Source: Sebastes aleutianus
Taxonomy: Eukaryota > Chordata > Actinopteri > Perciformes > Sebastidae
NCBI GenBank assembly: GCA_916700875.1
Contig: CAKAKS010000290.1
Coordinates: forward strand, 62,001-126,000
Direction: 5' to 3'
DNA: 64,000 bases
The notes beneath the pieces are model-generated. The model ran no database searches. It worked only from the letters and a program-made list of their open reading frames with translations, and was not told the origin of the DNA. Made by a program: the position numbers and the translations under genes. Below, one piece after another: positions 8,341-18,899 of this stretch. Position 1 is the first letter of the stretch; the number at the start of each line of letters is the position of its first letter.

Positions 8341-11300
8341 CTGTAGAAGGAAAATTACTGAATGATTAATTATTCCACACAAGAGACAACTGAAAGAGAC
8401 CTTAATGTTTACCCTGCAGCAAAGAGAAAGATACCCACCTATGTTGTGTTTGAGCAATTTGAGAATCTCAAGGAATTCAGAGTTTTGTGACTTCACCAGT
8501 TCAGACCTTTTTGACATCACCAGTTCAGGATGCTGTTGGTCCAGCCTCTTCTTCACTTTTGCCCAGTCCTCCTCGGTCTACACACAAAAGACAATATAAA
8601 AAAAATATAAAAAATTGTCAGTGCCCACAGGTGATCAATCATCAGGGTCAACGATCACAAAGCCCTGTTTGTTCCCAGCAGCTTAACTGTAACTTCTCAC
8701 CTTGTGTTTGAAGGCCTCCCCCTCGTAATATCTCTTGGGTGCTGGATACTCTATTCCGTTGTAATGTAGCTGCCTCAGGCTTGAAGCCACCAAATGCAGC
8801 ATCTGTCCATCGTAGGCATACACCTTTCTGTCCTCACAGGTCATCAGAACGAGCTGGTCACTCGGGCACGAGGTCCCCTCCACTACACCCACAACTTGCA
8901 TGCTTACTATTTCGGGAAGGTAGAATTTCCCCCACCCATTCACCTCGTCCTCTTCCTCTTCCTCACTGTAAATGGTGTCGTCCAGGTGTCCTATTGTCAA
9001 TGTGGCACCAGGTGGGTTCTCCAAGTCTAAAGTCTTGCTTCTATACATGGACACATCGTTGAACACCTGTGTCAGGTAATCTGAACCTGCAAACACATGC
9101 CGGACAAGAGGAATTTGATGTAATATGGAAAATACTCGCTTCAAGGTTTTATGACATGTTAGGAAAAGATGTGTGAAGTCTATTCTATATATTTGCACTC
9201 TTCTTACTTTGTACTGCAACTGCTGCACAACAATTTCTCTTGGGATAAATAATCTTATCTTACCTTTTTCACTGTTGTGCCATGGGAATAGCTCAAACGG
9301 CTGACCTGCCGAACTGAAAGATAGAAAAGATGACAAATGTTTCTTTGGACAATTAAAGGCTGCAAGTCAATCAGTGTGCTCCAGTCCTTTTTTTCTTTCT
9401 TTGGAAGTTTGCTATCCTGAGCAATGGCATGGCTGTCCATGGCACTGAGAGGCAGCGGATTCAACGGCATACTGCTGGAAGATGTGTGGAAACCCTCTGT
9501 CAACTAAGGGTGCTTTCACAAGCCATAGTCCATTTGGCTAGTCCCAATCAGACTGAAATTGATACTTTTGGTTGTTTTTTATTAAGTCTGGTTCGGTTTC
9601 ACAGTGCACAAATCAAAGCGGACCAAATAACAAAAAAAGTTGCTGAGGGGCGTGTACAAAGGAGCAAACTTATCTTTTTGTCGAGAGCTGCTACTTCTAT
9701 GCAGGGAATTGCAGACTATGATGCTGTCAAGGTTTTTTCACTTCGACTCTGCACTGATCTACTGTGTGCACAAATCCCTTCTCCTCCAGTTCATCTCAAA
9801 TTACTTTATAAACGTTACTGTTTTTGCGATCTTTATTTAGCATATTCTGTATGTTATCTTCGGCCCAGATGTCAAGCAAACGTCGGAATACTGCAGAGGT
9901 CCAGGTCAGTAACTTTACTGTTTTGTAATTGTGTTTTATACGACAGTGTTAGTTTTCTTAACAGAGATGCCATTCCATGTTTCCTGCCCAGGGACCACAA
10001 ATGTAAACTATCTTATAGCTAACTCTGGTACAGCTAAGAATCTGTGCACTGTCCCTTTCAAATAAATACATGAATAAATGAATAAATGAGTAAATGAGTA
10101 AATGAGTAAATTAATAAATTAATAAATAAAGACCTCTCCCACTCATGTTAACCTGTCGTTTACCTGTGTCCATCTCAATAAATGCCCGCACAGGCAGCCT
10201 GTATTTTGGTTCGCTTGGAAACAATCCGAGACCGCCTCCCGCAAGAGGACTCGGTTCGGTTGTTTTGGTCCACACCAGAGTACGATTACTGCATTCACAA
10301 CTGTCCAATTGAAACGTAAAAAGAAAGGTTCATGCCTCCAGACCCGATAAAAAGCTACATCCCTGTGCTTTCTTCTCTCGATGCCTGTCTCCAGCTGAGA
10401 GCAACTACGATGTGGGAAATCGGGAGTTGTTGGCAGTGAAGTTGGCCCTGGAGACATCTCATCGGCCGCCTGTGGGGTTGCTCCGCCCATTACCCACTCC
10501 TGGTCGCCCTTGGTCCCACATCGCCTTGGACTTTGTCACCGGTCTCCCACCTTCTAATGGTAAGACAGTGATACTTACCATTGTTGATCGGTTCTCCAAG
10601 GCCGTTCATTTCATTGGTCTTCCCAAGCTTCCTTCAGCACAAGAGACGGCTGATCTCTTGACTAATCATGTTTTTCGTCTGCATGGTATTCCTGTGGACA
10701 TCGTCTCAGACCGTGGTCCTCAGTTCATCTCGCAAGTTTGGAAGTCTTTTTGTCAAGCCCTCGGAGCCACTGTCAGCCTGTTTTCTGGTTTCCAACCTCA
10801 GATGAATGGACAGTCAAAGAGGGAAAATGAAACGTAAAAAGAAAACCTTCTGTTTGTGTTCCACATTTGCTCTGGCATTTTTTTGAGTTTCTCTCCACAG
10901 ATTTTGCTATTATTTGTGATGTTGGAAGCATCTTGTAATGGCTTTATATTTAAACTGCTTTCAAGTATTCAAACTAGCCACTAAATGCTCTGTAACAAGA
11001 TACCTGGGAAGACGGGTGTGTTATTTAACACACCCGTCTTCTCAGGTATCCTGACATTGTTCATTTAAACTTCCCTGACCAGAAAAGAAAACTGGTTCAT
11101 ACCTGCAGCAGCTCCTTGGATCGTTCTCCAGCCTTGCTGTCTGTCAGCAAGAAAACAAAATGTGTATGGTTAAAGTGGTGGAAAAATACTCAAACCTTTA
11201 CTCAATATTTTAATATTATCACAGAATCTGGGCCTAGGCAATATACTGTATTATTAGAAAGCAACTAATCTAAATCTGTCAAATACATTTTAATAGAAAT

Positions 11301-11790
11301 ACAACAAAATACATTGTGCTGTTGGCCTATGGTTAAAATGTGGGCCATGTCACCCTTTAGGTCCCATGTTTGATCTACTATGTGTCAGTAAAAAAATGCC
11401 AAAAACAATGTTTAAACGTAGTCCCATTTGAAATGTGGTGGATTAACAGCAGGACATTTTGCAAAATGAAAGCACTGAGCTAAAGTGGAACTACAAATAA
11501 ATACAGTATAACTAAATCAAATCTAAATATATACTGTATATCTACAGTATATCTAAAATGGTATTTAAATATTTCACAAAAAAGGTTTGTAGGAAAATTA
11601 AAATGAGACAATTAAATATTCTGTTTGACTACTGAGTATTTAAAGGGTGAATAAATTAATATGTTTTTCTGTAGCGCACACCACTGTACATAAAATAAAT
11701 GAATAGCTAATAAACAGATGTTTCTTACTTTTCTTTGGCTTGGACCGTCCGCCATTTTCAGTGTGGCACGCTGGCAGTCTTTTTCTGTGT
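8126..11790 (-). CDS. Unrecognised multi-exon gene, copy 1
   Basis: Six coding exons can be joined in one frame on the minus strand: 11790-11729 (ATG at 11755-11753, MADGPSQRK), 11140-11103, 10198-10164, 9305-9264, 9086-8701 and 8577-8439. All junctions are GT/AG and phases agree. This gives about 222 codons before an uncertain last exon, which could be 8340-8126 inside SINE-derived sequence. The product includes RAFIEMDTG, QPFELFPWHNSEKG, DDTIYSEEEEEDE (acidic), VVSMQVVGVVEGTSC-like core text with EIVSMQVVGVVEG, TCEDRKVYAYDG, and a C-terminal charged helix TEEDWAKVKKRLDQQ. No signal peptide or membrane segment is visible. I do not recognise the family. A paralogue with intact frame lies at 53525-56307. 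A further exon-like block with a donor exists at 12183-12141, upstream, and could be 5' untranslated. Confidence 0.65.
10066..10130. repeat. Tetranucleotide microsatellite (AATR-type)
   Basis: Repeats such as aataaatgaataaatgagta lie in an intron of copy 1. The counterpart in copy 2 at 55078-55185 is longer and includes a pure (ttcataaa) run, so the locus has changed length since the duplication. Confidence 0.85.
10327..10827 (+). mobile_element. Internally deleted gypsy polymerase fragment with 17-bp target duplication
   Basis: This 501-bp insertion is absent from the paralogous intron in copy 2 (near 55367-55385). It is flanked by the 17-bp direct repeat tgaaacgtaaaaagaaa at 10310-10326 and 10828-10844. 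Inside, the frame joins the end of an RNase H domain (YDVGNRELLAVKLALE) to an integrase core (RPWSHIALDFVTGLPPS, then IVSDRGPQF). The intervening RNase H end, spacer and integrase zinc-binding region are missing, and there are no LTRs. In the DD35E catalytic triad the two aspartates are present, but the glutamate position (GQSER-like) reads K in GQSKREN. It is a dead fragment. Confidence 0.85.
10999..11050. other. Intronic hairpin, about 25-bp arms
   Basis: The 52-bp segment is an almost perfect palindrome: arms of about 25 bp with a 2-nt centre and one non-Watson-Crick position, which would be a G-U pair in a plus-strand RNA. The copy-2 counterpart at 55536-55587 also folds, and a G-C arm position in copy 1 is A-T in copy 2, so pairing is kept. 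It lies between the second and third coding exons of the gene. No downstream poly-T or other promoter sign was found. Confidence 0.7.
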
Positions 11791-12620
11791 CTAAAACAGA
11801 GAGGTACTTAAATTCAAAAGAGGAAGAAACAAAAACTGTATATATAAAAAAACAAAAACAAAAAAAAACTGATCTGAAGACAGATTAGGAAATAAAACAA
11901 CAGAAAGTACAATTTCAAAACACTTTTTAGAGTAATTATAATAATCACTTTACACATTCAGTAAAAAAAAAAAAAAAACATAATTTAAGGTCAAATTATC
12001 ACATTTCCAAAATGCTTTAATGATTTTTTTCCCTGAACGGCATCATTTCATATTAATGAGTTACTAGCTGTAAAAGTTGTGTTTAAAATGTAACTTTTAA
12101 ATGATTGTTTATGACAATTAGATCCTATATTAAAACTCACTTCCGTGTGAGCTGCTGATTTGCCACGACGATGTTTTCCTCCTATTGTGCACACAATACA
12201 CGCACACACTATTGGGTCATATATATAAAATATTAGCCTAAACTTCTGGATATATGCCCTAATTCCTTTTTATGTTTTCACAAATTAAACCAAAGTTGTA
12301 TAAATGTGAATCTCTTTTAGATTTGAGCGTAAAGAGTCTGTAACAACCAGCAGGAGAACATTTGTCCTTTCATGTCCTCTAAAGACAGACGACAGCTTCT
12401 TTGTAATAATCTCAAATGTGAAAACTATAATCACGTTTATGAATGTTAAATCTGAAAACAATGTAAAGACACGTAAAAGGCACAAAACATTTTATGCTTT
12501 GTTAGGCTACTAAATTGTTCTAACAGAGATAGACTAGGTAAGACTGAACTATATCAAAAGTGTGAGAAAAATCCTCATCAAACAAAGTTAAATAATAGTT
12601 ACCACACCTGAGTAGTAGAC

Positions 12621-12752
12621 TGAAGCCTCAGCTGTCTTCGAGGAAAATCCCGTTCCCGTCTCTGGATGTATAAAGACAACAGAAGGTCTGAAGCCTCAGT
12701 AGTCTTCGAGGAAAATCCCGTCGCTATATGTATAAAGAGAACAGAAGGTCTG
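12621..12752. repeat. Direct duplication of about 65-70 bp
   Basis: A segment beginning ctgaagcctcag and ending acagaaggt occurs twice in tandem, with small differences. Copy 2 of the segmental duplication has only one such segment (near 57190-57238), so this tandem duplication is likely later than the segmental duplication, unless copy 2 lost one. Confidence 0.75.
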
Positions 12753-13111
12753 AATGTTGTCGCGATTATTGTCGATGCGACTTTCGACACTCCCTTCCTT
12801 GTTGCGCTGCTGCCTTCGAGTGCTCATCAAATGTTGTAAACTACGTCACTCTCGGCAGGTGCCAAACATAAGTTCCTTTCAGACGCTTTGTGATCAATTT
12901 ATGGATGTTATATGCTCATATTCTGGGTCTGTTTTGGCTGGACAGTGTGAATTTCATATAGCCTATGTAACACTCTGATCTGAGGAAGGAGGGAAGATAA
13001 TTCTGGGCAGGTAAAGAAATATACCTGATGCCTAATAATGTCTCACTTTATTTCTACAGATCTGGATGTTTTTATCAGCACGTATTTTGCTGGACAGTGT
13101 GAATTTCATAC

Positions 13112-13150
13112 ATCCACTAGATAGATAGAGAGATAGATAGATATATAGAG

Positions 13151-13194
<44 letters not shown>

Positions 13195-13400
13195 GGATAG
13201 ATAGTAACTTTATTGATCCCGAGGGAAATTCAAGTTTCCAGCATCACAGTTCCATAGTGCAAAAACATGTTAGTAAAAAGGCAGTAAAAAGGTTAGTAGT
13301 GCATATTACAAATAAAATATACCAGATATAAAAATACAAGGAGATGAAGAAAACTTAAAACTGAATATAGTGCAGGGTAACAGCTGTGATACACGACTAT
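13112..13400 (-). mobile_element. Retroposon 3' end with GATA microsatellite tail
   Basis: A (GATA)n microsatellite (about 13115-13203) is followed by taactttattgatcccgagg and gggaaattcaagtttccag, a very common fish retroposon 3' end in reverse orientation. The same unit lies at 63085-63300 in copy 2, so it inserted before the segmental duplication. No coding sequence is left. Confidence 0.7.
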
Positions 13401-13527
13401 TAAAAAAGTGAACTAACATTCATCTTGGCTGAAATAACGGGATGCAATTCTGGGCAGCTACAAAAAATGCATTTAACTCATAACACATAAAGACACTATT
13501 TTATTACATTATTATTACAGGGCTACC

Positions 13528-13762
13528 TACTTAAGAAATCAATAATTTGACACAAAAACAGTCCTCCAGAGTCCGACATCAGAATAAGGCCCATAGCAAC
13601 GGTCTGTTATCCATAGCAACGGTCTGCTATGAAGAAATAACAGACCGTAGAACGCTGTGATTGACCAATCAGAATCGAGTATTCAACAAAGCCCTGTATT
13701 GTGATTGGTCAATCACAGCGTTCTACGGTCTGTTATTTCTTTATATAGCAGACCGTTGCATT
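13528..13762. mobile_element. Fold-back MITE, right end deleted
   Basis: Internal arms with agaaataacagaccgtagaa and its inverse flank a short centre and form a large hairpin, and the ctacttaagaaatcaataat end matches the longer copy at about 63455-63790. In that copy both termini are present. Here the right terminus is missing and sequence resumes at atttacatctggctctac. A third copy, heavily inserted into, lies in an intron at about 33188-35180. Confidence 0.75.
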
Positions 13763-14035
13763 TGCATTGAATTTACATCTGGCTCTACATCAAAATAGAC
13801 AATCATGAGATATACAGTATGATGCCAGATGCTTTTGATTACAATAAGCACAAGTAAAGGGTGAAAATGTTCAAAAATGCCCTATCTTGCATTGTTGAGA
13901 AAACGTAATAAACAAACAAAAATAGACACTTGATCCTTGGCCCAATTGTTTACCAGATTTAATCAAAATCTCTTACCAGGTTTCAGAGATATCTCACAAA
14001 TAAACAAATGTGACTAACCTCTTTGGCCTATAGGT

Positions 14036-14466
14036 TAAATGAACAGTGTGTAACATTTCGGGGGATCCGAGAGCGGGTCCTCTTCACGGAGTCCGCCATG
14101 TTGTTCCGCCATGTTTCTACAGTAGCCCAGGAAGGACAAACCAAACACTGGCTCTAGAGAGAGCCTTTAGTGTTTTTACGTTACCTGAAGGCCACCGTAG
14201 TTCTCTGACACGCTTGTGAAACTGCGGTAGCCTGAGCAGCAGAGTGGAAAACTGTGGTACCACCAGACGTCTGACTTCTGTTGCCCCTAAAGTAGTGTTA
14301 TTATGGTAAGGATGGACTGTAAGCGAGGCGAATGGAGTTACCACGGTTTTGCACTTGTGCCGCTCACAGTCTTGGAAAGGGAGGAGTGAGCGGAGGGGTA
14401 CTCAGTTGGTTGCAATCTGCAACCACACCACGAGATGCCACCAAATCCTACACACTGTAGCTTAAT
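14036..14466. mobile_element. MITE-like element with inverted ends
   Basis: It begins gaacagtgtgtaacatttc and ends cctacacactgtagcttaa, giving short imperfect inverted termini. Internal landmarks such as ctctagagagagcctttagt and gtagcctgagcagc recur inverted near 36905-37110. No coding capacity is visible. Confidence 0.6.
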
Positions 14467-15584
14467 GTGAATTGTAGTATTGATCTGACTTTGTCTTGAT
14501 TTATAATAATCACAACCTGAAAACCGGGACCACAACATCTGTGTTGGTTTTACACTTTTTAAACCAGTTTATAACAATCTCAAACATCAGGTTGAGATTA
14601 ATATAAACAAAGATAAAGTCAAAATATCCTCCTCTTCTGGCAGGTGCAGTAGAGTCTTTGGTGACCTGGAGTAGCCCTCCCTCAGAGACTTCATGAGGGC
14701 CGATGCATACGCTGGGGAAATTACTTTTTATTTTTAGATCACCTTCAGTGATACTACTGACTCATGCACTGACTTACATAGTAAATATTTAGGGACTGAC
14801 CGAAACTGCTAACTGTACGTTGGCTCCTCCTTTAAAGGGCGCGACTACTAAGTGAAACATGTAAAAAGCAGATTCACAGTTCACAAGTTGTTTTCTAGTA
14901 CTGTGTAAAGTATTGCAAAGCTGCCACCCTGTGGCTAAAAAGTGACATTAACCAGTGACAGGATGAAATATTCAATAAATACTTAGTTCCCGGTTGATTA
15001 GTTAAACCAAGTTAAAACTAATGCAGGTTAATGTAACATAAAAAACCTACAAAAATTCTATCTTCATGAAGTTTATGTTTTTGAACCGTTTTAGAAAGGC
15101 AATTGTTTTTATTTTAATTATTATTATTGGTTTTGAGTCTGCTGGCCCCATTTTTATCACTGAGGTGTGGGCTGCTGTGTTAGACTGCGTTAGTTTTCTT
15201 CATACTTGTTTCTTTCACTGTCACATAATATGTATGTGCTGAACATCCATACATACTAAGGAGGATGGAAAGTAGAGGATGAGGGAGTGAAATATATCAT
15301 TTGTATTAATTAATTAATATATATATATTATATATTATTACTTAATTTATACTGATTTGAGTGCAATATAAATACGTTTTGTTGTTAAGCTATTATTAGG
15401 TATATTATTGCGTTTTAAATTACAAAGATGACATTTACCACCAGAGTATTTCATTGCTGGAGTGAAATGGACCCTGAATAAACCAAGCACCACACTGAAG
15501 ATTGGACCGCTAATAATGTTCAGCCACACACACAGTATGTTGTACCTGTTTCAGCCTCATTGTTGTTGTTTCTCCCAACAGAAG
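14467..15584. other. Unassigned AT-rich region
   Basis: I found no gene here. An AT-only tract (attaattaattaatatatat, 15308-15340) is the most visible feature. Other parts resemble neither coding sequence nor a named repeat. Confidence 0.4.
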
Positions 15585-15793
15585 TGGATGTGCACAGCAG
15601 GGAAAAATGCAGGAGTGCCGTGTTCATGGATGTCCAGGACATGGTTCACCATGCGCTGCCACTTGGCCTCCATCACATGTGGATCTCCATTAGGAGCGGA
15701 AGCTGCCGTCCAATACAGGTGGTTAATAATGGCTTGCCTCCAGATCCTCACACCCCCTCTCCTTTGCTGCACCATGCAAAGCTTTCCATAGAC
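15585..15793 (-). pseudogene. Broken exon of a widespread unnamed animal family
   Basis: On the minus strand, an acceptor (tctgttccgaaacag, ending at 15794) is followed by LWKALHGAAKERGCEDLEA, then after a frame change by QAIINHLYWTAASAPNGDP, KWQRMVNHVLDIHEH and GTPAFFPAVH. From memory of the family, the motif order (alanine-rich helix, RGCE, NHLYWxAAS, AKWxxMVNHVxxIH) occurs in many uncharacterised fish and invertebrate proteins of uncertain, possibly transposon-related, origin. The shift between the LEA and QAI parts and the lack of a clear donor suggest a decayed or incompletely read exon. No neighbouring exons were found. Confidence 0.5.
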
Positions 15794-16239
15794 CTGTTTC
15801 GGAACAGAAACAAAAATGAGACAACCAGCCTAAACAAAACTACCAACATGAAGATACAGTGCATGTTTTTTCCAATAGGCTATGCCAGATGTCAAAGAAA
15901 TGGTTTGTTCCTTCTGAACACAACTCATCCTGCATCAATGTAAAAATTAAAAGAAGAGACATCACCAGGTCGGTCCATGAAAACAGTAGGGATGGGAAAA
16001 AACATTTATTTACCTATGTATTGCAATTTTTTTTTTTTTTTACAATTTTGAAATGGATTTTTTAATGCCAGAATATATATTTATCTATATATTTGCTTCA
16101 TTCGAGTCTATGCGGAGGTAGAAGGAAGTTAGGTATATTGTACCAGCCCTAGAAAGAAGTGCAGGATTGGGCTGTGGAGTTTATGAAAAACTCACTTTTT
16201 CAGTGCTTGTGCTCATACATTTGGGTGTCTTTAATATAG

Positions 16240-16605
16240 ATGTATATACGTAGATACCGCATTGGCCGCTTCAGCCATACGTCAGTGTCGCCGCCATATT
16301 AGGGAGGTCACGACTGGCCTGTAAACACATACAAGTGAACGAGGGAGCTGCCGTTTTTCTGGATAAAAAGCACTATAACGTTTACATCGATCCCACATGT
16401 CGATGTGTCCTTGAGCAAGACACTTAACCCCATATTGGCATAGCCATTGGTGTCTGAATGAGTATTTAGATTAGATCCTGATGGGCAAAGTTGGCACCTT
16501 AGCAGCCTCTGCCATCAGTGAATGGGTGAATGCTGACATGTAGTGTAAAGCGCTTTGAGTGGTCGGAAGACTAGAAAAGCGCTATATAAATGCAAGTCCA
16601 TTTAC
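16240..16605 (+). mobile_element. Composite short repeat with SINE-like 3' end
   Basis: The segment has gtccttgagcaagacactta and then tgtaaagcgctttgagtggt, gactagaaaagcgctatata and atgcaagtccattta. This is a 3' module that recurs widely in teleost genomes. The 5' part (accgcattggccgcttcagc) looks like a different repeat. I give only a general SINE-like label. Confidence 0.55.
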
Positions 16606-17589
16606 GTATTACAATTGGGACAGATGTGTGTTGATAAGGCCTATTCAATAGCATGTTAACAGGCAAATTGGGTGGTAGCTGTGTGATTTCAACATATTGA
16701 TCCAGAGAAACATATATTGAACATTTGACCTGTAGGGAAAAAATAGCCTTGCTAAGAACATAAAACCATTTAGCTGGGGAACATAGTGTCCTGGGAACAT
16801 ATATAGATACGCTCCCATTACTAATTACACCTTATCAAGTGGCAGCTTTTACAAAATTGGGTGCTAATGCTAGCTAAAATTAGCCATTACGTCTCATCAG
16901 CTGGTGGGTTTTACCAATTGATATAATGGAGAGAGGAAGTAAAGAACAACATTGCCCTCTACTGGTCTGTTAAACTGACTACTATAAAAGAACAAAACCA
17001 AATTCAAATTCCTACAATGTGACAGAAGAGCAGAACTTTGAGGTGTGACATGACAATAAAAATCAATCCACCTAGATCTCACCTCTCAGACTATCAATAA
17101 AACACCCTACACCATTCAGATTTGGTTGTAGTGTCTCTGTAGACATTGTGCCCGTCTCAAATGCAGTGCTGTAAAGTAATTTATTACATTTACTCAAGTG
17201 CTTCAGTACAGTTTTGAGGTGCATATATAACTTATACTTAAATAATATACATTTTACTCCATCACAGTTATTTGACTTTGACTACTTTTACTTAAGAATT
17301 AAATGATCTGAATACTTCTGTCAGTATGGCAACCAATCACAGGCGCAGCTGTCATTAGTGAGATTTTTTAAATAAATGTCTTTATCTAGATGAAGGGTTT
17401 AAAGATAGAGGGTGCCATGTGTTTTTTACATATAATATATAGTCTTCTGAGACATATTTTTGAGAGGGCTATATAATAGTGACTTGACTTGAAATCCCTT
17501 ACCAAAATGCAGTTTATTCAAGTGTGCTATTAGTATACTTCTTTGGAACTTAAAAAAAGAGAGTATACTTTCAGTTTATTTTTATGTAC

Positions 17590-17830
17590 TTATCAGAGAT
17601 ATACATAACAAAAGTATACTTAAGTATACTTGGTTCATACTGACAAGGATACCTAAAAGTCTAAGTATACTTGGCTTATACTGATAAGTATACAACAAAG
17701 TCTGAGTATACTTGGCTTATACTGACAAGTATACAGAACAGTCTAAGTGTACTTGGCTGATGCTGACTAGTAGGTATACTTAAAAGTCTAAGTATACTTG
17801 GCTTATAGGTCTTTTTACTTAATCTTTTGA
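17590..17830. repeat. Minisatellite built on GTATACTT
   Basis: About five imperfect units of some 40-45 bp are present, each containing taagtatacttggcttatac and a spacer such as tgacaagtatac. GTATAC is itself palindromic and each unit holds it two or more times, so the array is full of small inverted repeats. Shorter matching pieces occur back to about 17500 and on to 17900. Confidence 0.75.
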
Positions 17831-18899
17831 TCAAGATATACTTAAGAAAAGTATAATTAAGTATTCTTGCCTCATAGGCCTACAGAAAAGAATACTTGAC
17901 TTGTAGTTGTGCTTACTTTTTGATAGAGAAGACTATTAAAGTGTGTGAGTTTGTAAAAGGATGTTTTGATATGAATTTACTTCAATTCATCAAGTTTTTG
18001 GATTATCTGTTCACCGTGGACGCATACAAGAACAAAATATTATTAATTTTTTGAATCTCATTAGTATACAATGTATACTTTCATGAACTAAAAAGCAGGG
18101 CAGATCACAAGTCAGTTTTTGCAAGTCCAAGTCAAGTTTCAAGTCATAGAAACCTGGCCTTTACTTTTGTAAGTGAATCATTAAATCTATATCTTGTTTA
18201 TTTTATTCTCATAGACACCAGCTTTATATACTGTATAACATTGTAAGATAACCTTCCTTTTAATTTCTGCTTTGCCGAACTCCATATAAAGAAAATTGTT
18301 TTAAAAAAAATATCCATTATAGTATTTATAATACTGTATGTGCAACTTTGTATCTTCACATCTTTATAATTGGACTATCTAGGGCAATATTGTTTGAAAT
18401 GTTTAATATGTCTGAGCTAGAATAAAGTAAATAGCATGATTAACAAACTATGTGCATGATTCCCAATTATGTTTGACACCCAGGACTTTAATTAAATCGC
18501 CAACAGAGGGAGACAAAGACTGCAGGTTTTCGGATGCTGGTCCACAGAAGGGACTAGATGTGATGTCCCACATGTACAATATATCACCATTAACTTGCAG
18601 GGTTGTCCCTTTCAAAGTGTTGGGTCTTCAGTTCACACAAGCAGCATCATCGAGTATTAATTCACTGCAATCGGTGATGATGACACACTGTTTCACATGA
18701 CTAAAGAACATGTGATGAACACTGAGGGCCAGTATTTCCAGCTTTCGTCCAGCAGGGAGCAATCTGAGCATCCTTACATAACAGTCTGTAACTATATGAG
18801 ACAGTAATAACCAGGATATGATCAGTTACTTTACTCTACAGCAGTGGTTCCCAACCGTTTTCCTTAACCCTCTGACACCTGCCGACTTTACTGTCTTTC

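Larger units (their letters stand above)
8113..13930 (+). repeat. Segmental duplication, copy 1
   Basis: This block is collinear with 53045-57237 plus 62938-64000, in the same orientation. Both copies contain the gene, its introns, a tetranucleotide repeat, an intronic hairpin, and further on a GATA microsatellite with an adjoining retroposon end and a fold-back MITE. Differences are insertions in one copy only: a gypsy fragment (10327-10827) here, and a SINE (about 56484-56806) and the 5.7-kb inverted cluster in copy 2. The duplication runs off the right end of the window. Confidence 0.9.
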
